A stretch of 46,911 bases of DNA from an uncultured Verrucomicrobiales bacterium. Its GTDB lineage: Bacteria; Verrucomicrobiota; Verrucomicrobiia; Limisphaerales; Palsa-1400. Position 1 is the stretch's first letter; every line of letters begins with the position of its first letter. The notes beneath the pieces are model-generated. The model had not been told where the DNA came from and made no database searches. It saw nothing but the letters and a program-made list of their open reading frames with translations. Positions 1 through 6,677 of the stretch are shown here, one piece after another. The stretch is taken from positions 1 through 46,911 of the forward strand of contig CAIUEN010000523.1 in NCBI GenBank assembly GCA_903898185.1. Reading direction: 5' to 3'. The position numbers and the translations under genes are program-made.

Positions 1-164
1 CCGCTTTTCTCACTATCCGAAGTCTTTTGCCCGGCAATTCGCATTTTGGCAGGGGGCTGTTGGGTTGAATCTCAAATTTGAAATTTGAAATCCACAACTG
101 AATATCTGACGTTACATGAGAATAAGGATGGGCGAGAGAAACAGAAGTTTTTGTCAGAATTCCT

Positions 165-246
165 CACTTCATTATTGGAAATTCCTTGTTCGATATTGGA
201 TATTCATTGGGTATTCTTGCTTGCCTGCCATAATGAGAATTGCTGA
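165..246. repeat. Partial copy (right end) of the ~400-bp dispersed element
   Basis: This stretch matches the right end of the fuller element at 35033-35433: a CTTCATTATTGG segment, TTGTTCGATATTGGATATTC, then the terminus CCTGCCATAATGAGAATTGCTG. The left part of the element is missing. Positions 1-164 hold no recognisable gene. They contain only a short A/T-rich tandem motif (AAATTTGAAATTTGAAAT near 75-92). No promoter or terminator could be assigned here. Confidence 0.75.
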
Positions 247-322
247 TTCCAACTGGGCTTTTCTTAACTCAATTGTAGTGAGGCATGCCCCACAGGGTTG
301 CTTTCCTGTAACGCGCACAATG

Positions 323-380
323 TCAGCGTCTTGCTGACACTCTCCGGAAAGAAAGGCACAGGCAAGATGGCCTACGCTAC
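323..380. repeat. Diverged, inverted copy of the AGGCATCC-type repeat
   Basis: This copy reads in the opposite orientation to most copies. GTCAGCGTCTTGCTGACACTC is followed by GGCACAGGCAAGATGGCCTACGCTAC, which corresponds to the intact copy at 21288-21369 with several substitutions. It lies just beyond the stop codon of the leftward gene at 394-2073. It may act as a transcript-end hairpin for that gene; this is inferred from position only. Confidence 0.7.
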
Positions 381-393
381 CTGCTGGCAAGCT

Positions 394-2073
394 CTACTGT
401 CCCACCTTGTATAACAGAATTTGGGCGGGACCATTGGTTGCATGTGGCACGGCGACGGCGAGGGTTTGCAGCTCGGGGATGAACAGGCCGGTTCGAGCTT
501 GGGGACGTGTCCAGATGCGAGTCAACAATACGGCTTCTGCGGCATTGTCGGGGACCATGAAAATGTCAATGGCGCCTTCACCGCCGATCACGTAGAGACG
601 TTTCAACGCGTCGTCATAAAACAGGCCGGCGGCGTCGCCGACGCACGGCGACTGAAAGAGCAGACGTCCCGTGCCGGTGTGATAGGCCAGGATGCAGGCT
701 GGCTTGCGGCAGCCGACAAATAGCCGGCTTTTTGCGGCGTCCAATGCCATTGGGAAGTTCTGCTCGGCAGCGCTTATTGACCATGAGGCTGAAGTCCTCC
801 ATTTGGACGATCTGACATCAATCACGGCAATCTGACGAGCATCGGGCACATTGACGAAAACCTGGCGATGTATGAAGTCGAATTGAAATGATTCAGGATG
901 CGCTGGCAGTTGGATTTGTGACAGGAGCGATGTTTGTTGTCCTGCTTTGTTTGGGTTGAAGAACGAGATGTCGATTCCTGTCAGGAGCCCCAGTCCTGAC
1001 TCCACCCGGGAGCCGACAAAAGCCATGTGGTCATCCAAACGGATATTGTCGGCGTTTTGTCCAAGATTGATTCGTGGTCCTTCTTCAAATGAATTGGCGT
1101 CGAAGCTGCGAACAGATCCATCGTTGCGGCTGCAGACCAGCAAACGGTTGGCGTCCGGCGCGAACGCCAAGCCTTGGGGTTCGTTGATTCCGGTAATCTG
1201 ACGGATCCGGCGGCCTGCCTTTAGATCAATCACCTCAACCGAATGATTCTCCGGCGCTGCGACAAAGAGTCGGCCTGTCTTGGGGGCGGCGGCAAAGTAA
1301 TCCAAGCGTCCATCCACTCCTTCGAGTGGGATCGAATTAATGCGCTTCATGCTTGGAGGTTCCAACATCGAAACCAGGAAATCCGCAGGCACTGTGGGAT
1401 TGGCCAAATGGCGGATGTCTCCTTCGAAAATAACGCGATTGGCCTCGACTCTAAATTTTGTTTTTCCGGCCAACGATGTTGCTTCGAGCAGTTCCCAACC
1501 GGTCAGATCGGATGCCGCGAAGCTGTGGCGGAAGAAATGATGGCTTTGAAGCGAGTTCGAGCTCGGTTCCACATGGATTCCCAAGGTCTTGGCCAGAAAT
1601 GGTTGGAGCGCACCCCAGTCTTGGTCGTCGAAACGAGCTTCCGAAGCTAATCGCGCGGCTTTGATGCGCTCGGCGGTGGGAGTGTCTGAGACAAAGCCGA
1701 TGGGATCCAGAGGATCTTCATCGGTGTGCAAGATGAGGAATGGGGCGCGCCAGATGGCGTGAAGTGGAGTCTGGTTAGTCAGAGCCACCACTGCGTCGGA
1801 CAGGCTGGGGTTGGGATTTTGCATGCGAACATGAACTCGGTGGAAGAAATAGAGTTCATCGGTTGCGCCCGGCATGAAAATCAGCGATTTCACCGATTTG
1901 CACCCATGAAACGCCTGGAGCATCAGCGGAATGCAATTGGTCTCATTGAGCTCGGAGGGATTGCCGCGCAAAGGCATCCGCGCCAAATCCTCGCGCCAGT
2001 CGGCTTGAACAGACGCTGCAAGGCACAAGAGCGCGGCCATTACGACGCATGGCGTTCGGTTGACGCAGGGCAT
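394..2073 (-). CDS. Secreted protein with C-terminal YVTN/SMP-30-like beta-propeller
   Basis: The 559-residue product starts with a signal peptide (hydrophobic stretch at about residues 9-21, AxA-like cleavage before DW). The N-terminal half, about 25-245, contains no domain I recognise. From about residue 250 the sequence repeats blade-like units of the YVTN/NHL beta-propeller type: GRLDYFAAAPKTGRLFVA, EVIDLKAGRRI, PQGLAFAPDANRLLVCSRND, KRLYVIGGEGAIDIF. Such proteins are usually exported and bind ligands or act as quinoprotein-like scaffolds, but no catalytic residues are evident and the substrate is unknown. The ATG at 2073 has no clear Shine-Dalgarno; an ATG 11 codons downstream would still leave a shorter signal peptide. 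It lies 75 bp after ilvB on the same strand, but a functional link is not evident. Confidence 0.7.
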   Translation of the reverse strand: MPCVNRTPCVVMAALLCLAASVQADWREDLARMPLRGNPSELNETNCIPLMLQAFHGCKSVKSLIFMPGATDELYFFHRVHVRMQNPNPSLSDAVVALTNQTPLHAIWRAPFLILHTDEDPLDPIGFVSDTPTAERIKAARLASEARFDDQDWGALQPFLAKTLGIHVEPSSNSLQSHHFFRHSFAASDLTGWELLEATSLAGKTKFRVEANRVIFEGDIRHLANPTVPADFLVSMLEPPSMKRINSIPLEGVDGRLDYFAAAPKTGRLFVAAPENHSVEVIDLKAGRRIRQITGINEPQGLAFAPDANRLLVCSRNDGSVRSFDANSFEEGPRINLGQNADNIRLDDHMAFVGSRVESGLGLLTGIDISFFNPNKAGQQTSLLSQIQLPAHPESFQFDFIHRQVFVNVPDARQIAVIDVRSSKWRTSASWSISAAEQNFPMALDAAKSRLFVGCRKPACILAYHTGTGRLLFQSPCVGDAAGLFYDDALKRLYVIGGEGAIDIFMVPDNAAEAVLLTRIWTRPQARTGLFIPELQTLAVAVPHATNGPAQILLYKVGQ

Positions 2074-2148
2074 GGTATCTTGGGGCTGAGGTCACCATGA
2101 TTCAACGATGTCATTGAGCCGCGGTGTCCTCGCCACAGTGTCGTGCCG

Positions 2149-4005
2149 CTAAATCACCATATCCGCAACCGTTCGTCCGGCGGGGATGAATGGGAGCACA
2201 TGCTCGGTGTTCGGACAAATCACATCCAGCAAATACGGCTGATCTGAGTCGAGCATGCGCTGGATCGCTCCGCGCAAATCCTGCCGGTACATGACACGTT
2301 CGGCGGGGACGTTGAAGCTGTTGGCCACGGCCACGTAATCGGGATAAATCTTTTTCCGGCATTCGGGATCGCCCAAGTAAGTATTGCCACGGTTGCCTTT
2401 GTAAAATCTATCCTCCCACTGCATGACCATGCCCAAGTGCTGGTTGTTTAGAATAATCACCTTGGCGGCAATTCTTTCAATGTGCGCGCAGGCCAGTTCC
2501 TGGACGTTCATCAGAAACGCGCCGTCGCCGTCAATATCAACAACCTGGCGATCAGGGAACGCCACCTTTGCTCCCATGGCTGCGGGATAGCCAAAGCCCA
2601 TGGAACCGAGCCCTCCGCTGGTCAGGAATTGGCGGGGATCCTTGAACTTATAGAATTGCCCGGTCCACATCTGGTGCTGGCCGACACCGGTTGAGATGAT
2701 CGCATCTCCTTTGGTCAATTCATACAGCATCTCAATTGCCATTTGTGGAAGAATCACATCGCCCTCGCGGCCTTTGAGATGATCTTGAACGTGGTCCGAA
2801 CGCATGATTTCTGAGGTCAGCTCATAGCGGAACGGAGCGCGTTGCTTCCATTCGGCGACTTGCGCGTGCCAAGCGGAAAGATCGCGAGAGAGCGAGCGTT
2901 TGGCCAGCATCTCGTTCAAACGGCCCAAGGCATATTTGATGTCGCTCTCAATGGCCAACTGTGCTTTCTTGTTCTTGTTATGCTCGGACCGGTCGATGTC
3001 GATATGGACAATCGTTCCGCCCTTGCAGAATTCGTCGAGCTTGCCGGTCACACGGTCGTCGAAGCGGACTCCAAACGCCAGCAGCAGGTCGGCGCCAGGA
3101 TTGATCTTCACCATCGGTTCGTCCACGCTCTTGCGATGCTTGTACTCGCCGTTGACCGCCCAATTGGCGAAGGCTGCGCCATGCATGCCCAGCCATCGAA
3201 GCGAGAGGGGATGCGTCTCGGGGAACGCGCCGCACCCCATTAACGTGGTGGTCACCGGGATTTGGGTCTTTTCGACGAATTCCCGCAGTTCAGCCGAGGC
3301 TTCACCGGTGATGATGCCGCCGCCGCAATAGAGCACCGGGCGCTCCGCTTTTTCGATCAGGTCGATAACGCGCGTCAGAGATGCGTCATCCGCCTTTCGG
3401 ATGGGATCATAACCGCGCAAGTTCACCTCGGTGGGCCAAACGGGCTTGGCCTTGGTTTGCTGGAGGTTCTTGGGGAAATCGATCAACACGGGTCCCGGTC
3501 GGCCAGTTCGGGCCACATAAAGAGCCTCTTTGACAATTCGCGTGATGTCGTTGACGTCGGTAATAAGGTAACTGTGTTTGACGATGGGAAGCGTGATGCC
3601 GTAAATGTCGATTTCCTGGAAAGCGCTTTTGCCGATCATTGCCTGTGCCACCTGGCCGGTAATGGCCACAAGCGGAACAGAATCCATGTAACAATCGGCG
3701 ATGGCGGTGACCAGGTTTGTCGCGCCGGGGCCGCTGGTGGCCATGCAGACTCCGGGCTTGCCGGTGGCTCGGGCGTAACCGGCGGCGGCAAATGATCCGC
3801 CTTGCTCGTGCCGGGGAAGAATGGTGCGAATGGTCGAACGGGTCAGCGACTGGTGAATTTCCAAGCTGGCGCCGCCGGGGTAGGCGAAGATGTGCTCGAC
3901 GCCTTCGCGTTCAAGAGACCTCACCAATATATCGCAACCGAGCATCAGCTCACCGGAGTCGGCTTGCGGGGCCGGGTTCGATTTTGTTTCTGTTTTGTGT
4001 GTCAT
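2149..4005 (-). CDS. ilvB: Acetolactate synthase large (catalytic) subunit
   Basis: Thiamine-diphosphate enzyme of branched-chain amino acid synthesis. It condenses two pyruvates to acetolactate, or pyruvate with 2-oxobutyrate to acetohydroxybutyrate. In the 618-residue protein the N-terminal PYR domain carries the catalytic-glutamate region ([19 protein letters not shown]). It is followed by [21 protein letters not shown], a central FAD-binding-type domain, and the C-terminal ThDP motif running from [12 protein letters not shown] to ILNN. Length is slightly above the usual 560-600 because of a polar N-terminal tail. No regulatory subunit gene (ilvN/ilvH) or ilvC lies next to it; the neighbours are unrelated. 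Expression is probably controlled by the leader peptide and terminator upstream (4044-4173). The start ATG at 4005 has only a weak ribosome-binding site. Confidence 0.96.
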   Translation of the reverse strand: MTHKTETKSNPAPQADSGELMLGCDILVRSLEREGVEHIFAYPGGASLEIHQSLTRSTIRTILPRHEQGGSFAAAGYARATGKPGVCMATSGPGATNLVTAIADCYMDSVPLVAITGQVAQAMIGKSAFQEIDIYGITLPIVKHSYLITDVNDITRIVKEALYVARTGRPGPVLIDFPKNLQQTKAKPVWPTEVNLRGYDPIRKADDASLTRVIDLIEKAERPVLYCGGGIITGEASAELREFVEKTQIPVTTTLMGCGAFPETHPLSLRWLGMHGAAFANWAVNGEYKHRKSVDEPMVKINPGADLLLAFGVRFDDRVTGKLDEFCKGGTIVHIDIDRSEHNKNKKAQLAIESDIKYALGRLNEMLAKRSLSRDLSAWHAQVAEWKQRAPFRYELTSEIMRSDHVQDHLKGREGDVILPQMAIEMLYELTKGDAIISTGVGQHQMWTGQFYKFKDPRQFLTSGGLGSMGFGYPAAMGAKVAFPDRQVVDIDGDGAFLMNVQELACAHIERIAAKVIILNNQHLGMVMQWEDRFYKGNRGNTYLGDPECRKKIYPDYVAVANSFNVPAERVMYRQDLRGAIQRMLDSDQPYLLDVICPNTEHVLPFIPAGRTVADMVI

Positions 4006-4043
4006 ATCTATTTTGCTCTATTTTGGCTGATGGTCATGCGCAT

Positions 4044-4074
4044 AAAAAAACCCACGACCGTTTCCAGCCGTGGG
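4044..4074 (-). terminator. Intrinsic terminator upstream of ilvB (attenuator)
   Basis: Read on the minus strand, a 10-bp stem (outer arm CCCACG/CGTGGG, with two G-U pairs further in) is closed by a GAAA tetraloop and followed directly by seven T. It sits 18 nt after the stop codon of the Val-rich leader peptide and about 38 nt before the ilvB start codon. That is the arrangement of a transcription attenuator. A competing antiterminator helix was not convincingly found by eye. Confidence 0.85.
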
Positions 4075-4092
4075 TTCTTGTTTAAAGCTATG

Positions 4093-4173
4093 CTAAGCGC
4101 AACAAGCACCTGCGGCGTAATCGTCTGTTACGACTACGACACTTACCAGAACTTGCAGCGTATTTGAATTCAT
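4093..4173 (-). CDS. Val/Leu-rich leader peptide of ilvB
   Basis: A 26-codon open frame on the minus strand starts with ATG at 4173 and stops with TAG at 4093-4095. Residues 8-15 read VLVSVVVV, and another Leu is at residue 6. This gives six Val codons and one Leu codon within eight positions; there is no Ile. Known enterobacterial ilvB leaders (IvbL) are likewise Val/Leu-rich, and ribosome stalling at these codons controls a downstream terminator. Here the terminator lies 18 nt past the stop. The peptide itself presumably has no function other than sensing charged tRNA-Val and tRNA-Leu. Its ribosome-binding site is weak. A TTGACC hexamer (4206-4211) stands 17 nt from a poor -10 (TAGCCT, 4183-4188), which would give an almost leaderless transcript, so the promoter is uncertain. 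Confidence 0.85.
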   Translation of the reverse strand: MNSNTLQVLVSVVVVTDDYAAGACCA

Positions 4174-4256
4174 TACGTTGCGAGGCTAGACGAACAGTTT
4201 CGAACGGTCAAGCGCCTTATTTGGCATTTAAGAAAGTCGCTTGATTGCGGATATTT

Positions 4257-4326
4257 ATACTGTAAACGGGTAAGATCGTTCCTTGTTCTCGGCGCAAAAA
4301 ATAACATTCTTACCCGTTCAAAGTAT
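4257..4326. repeat. 70-bp inverted-repeat element, copy 1
   Basis: Eighteen-base arms (4257-4274 and 4309-4326), with two mismatches, begin ATACT and contain AACGGGTAAG. A 34-base centre contains ATCGTTC and GGCGCAAAAAATAAC. A second copy of exactly the same length, with better-matched arms, is at 24893-24962. There is no internal coding capacity. It lies upstream of the ilvB leader and abuts an AGGCATCC-type repeat that begins at 4325. It may be a non-autonomous mobile element or a structured RNA hairpin. Confidence 0.85.
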
Positions 4327-4405
4327 AGCATAGGCATCCTTGCCTGCGCCCCTCTTCCGGCGAGCGTCAGCGAGACGCTAATTTCTCCTTCTGACCTGAA
4401 CAGTT
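4325..4405. repeat. AGGCATCC-type repeat overlapping the DAHP synthase 3' end
   Basis: This is one of four near-full-length copies of an about 82-bp sequence. It contains TAGCATAGGCATCCTTGCCT, then GAGCGTCAGCGAGACGCTAA, and ends CTGACCTGAACAGTT. The other long copies are at 21192-21274, 21288-21369 (inverted) and 22902-22983. Inside are short self-complementary parts (AGGCA-TCCT-TGCCT and AGCGTC..GACGCT), so transcripts would fold. It extends 36 coding bases into the leftward gene at 4367-5803 and supplies its stop codon. Confidence 0.85.
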
Positions 4406-5803
4406 GGTGATGGTGTTCTCTTTGTTTCGGTTGCGGGCCATGAGACGGGCCAGCAAGAAAGCCATTTCGAGGGCTTGCTCGCCGTTAAGCCGGGGATCGA
4501 CTGGAGTTCGATAGTCCCTCCCCAAGTCTGCTTCGGTCACGCCGCTGGCGCCGCCAATGCATTCGGTCACGTTTTCACCTGTCAATTCAAAATGAACACC
4601 GCCCAGATGGGCATTGTGATCCCGCAAGATGAGGAATGCCTTTTCCAGTTCCGCCAGGATCTTTTCAAAACGCCGGGTCTTGACGCCGGAGGCCGTGATC
4701 TCTGTGTTTTTATGCATCGGATCGCAGCACCAGAGAACCGACTGTCCGGCTTCTTGAACAGCCTTGATGATTGGTGGAAACGTGGCTTCGATTTCGTCTG
4801 CGCCAAATCGGTGGACTAGCGTGAGTTTGCCGGGCTCGTTGTGAGGGTTGAGAATTTGGCACAGGCTCACCACTTCGTCGGGCGTGATGGGGGCGCCGAT
4901 CTTCAATGCCACCGGGTTTTGAATGCCGCGAAAAAACTCGACATGGGCGCCGTTCAGAGCGCGGGTGCGATTGCCAATCCACGGAAAATGAGCGCAGAGA
5001 TCATACCATCCGACGCGGCGCGGCACCTGGCGCGTCTGAGCTTGTTCATAATGCAGCAACAATCCTTCGTGACTGGTGAAAAAATCGACGCGATTCATGT
5101 CGGTCAACGAGGTGCCGGTAACCGTCTCCATAAACTGAAGCGATTCGCGGATGGAATCGACCATGTGCGTGTATTCGCCTGCCAAGGGCGAATTGTGGAC
5201 AAATTGCATGTTCCAATATTCGGGATGATGCAAGTCGGCAAATCCGCCGTCGATCAGCGCCCGAATGAAGTTGATCGTCAGCGCCGAGCGCTCATATCCG
5301 CGCAGCAGCAAAGCCGGATCGGGAATGCGTTCGGCCTTCGAAAATCCAGGACGATTCACAAGATCGCCTCGATAGACTGGCAGCGAGATTCCGTCGCGCA
5401 TTTCCGTTTCCGAAGAGCGCGGCTTGGCGTACTGTCCGGCAAAGCGCCCGACCCGTATGACCCGTTGGCGGCTGCCGTGGACAAGCACCAAGCTCATTTG
5501 CAGAAGAATTTTAAGCTTCGCCGCGATCTGAGTGGGCTCGCAGTCCTCGAATGTCTCCGAGCAGTCGCCTCCCTGAAGCAGAAAACGCCCGCCCCGGACG
5601 GCTTCGGCCAACTGAGATTTCAAACTCTCGACTTCCCAACTGGAAACCAGCGGCGGCAACCGGGAAAGCTGGGCTAACACCGCCCGTAACTCCTTATCGT
5701 CTGGATATGAAGGCTGCTGCAAAGCCCGTTTCATCTGCCATGAATTGGGTCGCCACGAGCTCGCAGGATCGGTTGGCTGAGTTAAAGGATTGGCTGAATG
5801 CAT
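4367..5803 (-). CDS. aroG: Class II (plant-type) 3-deoxy-7-phosphoheptulonate synthase
   Basis: First enzyme of the shikimate pathway, joining phosphoenolpyruvate and erythrose 4-phosphate. The 478-residue protein is a clear class II DAHP synthase: WRPNSWQMKRALQQPSY at the N-terminus, the cysteine motif LLQGGDCSETFEDC, RVGRFAGQYAKPRS, MRDGISLPVYRGD, CDPMHKNTE and GGVHFELTGENVTECIGG. The start is placed at the ATG at 5803, with GGTGA upstream. The open frame runs a further 52 codons upstream but includes a short repeat (5862-5890) and has no family similarity. The last 12 residues (467-478) are encoded by the dispersed repeat at 4325-4405, so the natural C-terminus seems to have been replaced. 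The symbol follows common usage; class II enzymes are also called aroF or aroH. Confidence 0.95.
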   Translation of the reverse strand: MHSANPLTQPTDPASSWRPNSWQMKRALQQPSYPDDKELRAVLAQLSRLPPLVSSWEVESLKSQLAEAVRGGRFLLQGGDCSETFEDCEPTQIAAKLKILLQMSLVLVHGSRQRVIRVGRFAGQYAKPRSSETEMRDGISLPVYRGDLVNRPGFSKAERIPDPALLLRGYERSALTINFIRALIDGGFADLHHPEYWNMQFVHNSPLAGEYTHMVDSIRESLQFMETVTGTSLTDMNRVDFFTSHEGLLLHYEQAQTRQVPRRVGWYDLCAHFPWIGNRTRALNGAHVEFFRGIQNPVALKIGAPITPDEVVSLCQILNPHNEPGKLTLVHRFGADEIEATFPPIIKAVQEAGQSVLWCCDPMHKNTEITASGVKTRRFEKILAELEKAFLILRDHNAHLGGVHFELTGENVTECIGGASGVTEADLGRDYRTPVDPRLNGEQALEMAFLLARLMARNRNKENTITNCSGQKEKLASR

Positions 5804-5861
5804 CGTCAAATCACCGTCACGCTGCCACAGGAGAACGGAGGATGCAACGAAAACGCCAAAG

Positions 5862-5890
5862 TAGAACAGGCATCCTTGCCTGTTCCGGGC
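5862..5890. repeat. Short AGGCATCC-type hairpin
   Basis: GTAGAACAGGCATCCTTGCC, followed by TGTTCC, contains a perfect 8-bp hairpin (AACAGGCA-TCCT-TGCCTGTT). The AGGCATCCTTGCCT core is shared with the longer repeats at 4325, 21192, 21288 and 22902, but the GAGCGTCAGCGAGACGC half is absent. It lies upstream of the DAHP synthase start codon. Confidence 0.6.
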
Positions 5891-5998
5891 AAAGGGGAAA
5901 ATCCAAACAGGATCAAAAGAATTGATGAATTGGAAGAAGGGGTGGGCTTTTGGTAACACTTACGTTTTCGCGGATTGCATTCCCGGAACTAAATTGCT

Positions 5999-6601
5999 AT
6001 GAGCAATGCTATGTTGAAACTGTTTAAACTGGAAAACGTAATTCCAGAGCTGCGAGCCAAATTCGAAGAAGCTGGCATTAATGGCGAAAAGCTGATCCAT
6101 GTGGCGACTTTTGCCAAGTCGCCTGGATTGCCAGTGCCGCCCTCCCAGCAGCAGAGCAGTCGTTCGGTGGTGCGCATAGCCTTTGGCGAATCAATCATAC
6201 GTTGGGATGCGCAATCATTGCCATTGCTGTTCCGCGGCAGCAAGAAGCCGCCGGTGTTTAGAGGCGCACCGCCAGAGGATTACAATCTGATTTTCATGTT
6301 TCTTGAGCTTCAGATTGTGGAGTTCGGGCGCGTCGTTGGAGAGCCCAAGGATGTCGAGATGGAGGAGATCTATTCGTTGGTGCGACGGCGTCCCGATGGC
6401 AAAAGCATTGGCGCGCTCCACGATCATGTGTGGCAATCTGTGGCACTGATGCTGGGTGTTTTTCCGCTCAGCCGCGAGGAATTCGAGGCCATGTTGGGCA
6501 GGCTTGAGCGATCCTGCCGAAACTTCACCCTGAGCCCCAGTTCTCGCAATTACATTCAAACGTTGCGAATGACTATGGACCACAATCAGTGGAAACAGTA
6601 G
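5999..6601 (+). CDS. Hypothetical protein, 200 aa
   Basis: I do not recognise this family. The product has no signal peptide or membrane segment and appears cytosolic, with helical segments near both ends (LKLFKLENVIPELRAKFEEAGING and SREEFEAMLGRLERSCRNF). The middle contains the apolar, aromatic stretch YNLIFMFLELQIVEFGRVVG. The chosen ATG has a GGAA 11 nt upstream; an ATG four codons later is an alternative. It is divergent from the DAHP synthase gene and lies 76 bp ahead of hppA on the same strand, so cotranscription with hppA is possible. The continuous frame and position make it a probable real gene of unknown function. Confidence 0.65.
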   Translation: MSNAMLKLFKLENVIPELRAKFEEAGINGEKLIHVATFAKSPGLPVPPSQQQSSRSVVRIAFGESIIRWDAQSLPLLFRGSKKPPVFRGAPPEDYNLIFMFLELQIVEFGRVVGEPKDVEMEEIYSLVRRRPDGKSIGALHDHVWQSVALMLGVFPLSREEFEAMLGRLERSCRNFTLSPSSRNYIQTLRMTMDHNQWKQ

Positions 6602-6677
6602 ATCGCGCAGATCCCGTTGAACATTTACAAAAAAGTATTGCGTTTGCCGATTTGCCTCGCGATACTTTAATCCAATT

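Noticed and set aside
4841-5677. 278-codon plus-strand frame inside the DAHP synthase gene
   Set aside because: Antisense shadow of a clear enzyme gene; no motif or ribosome-binding site.
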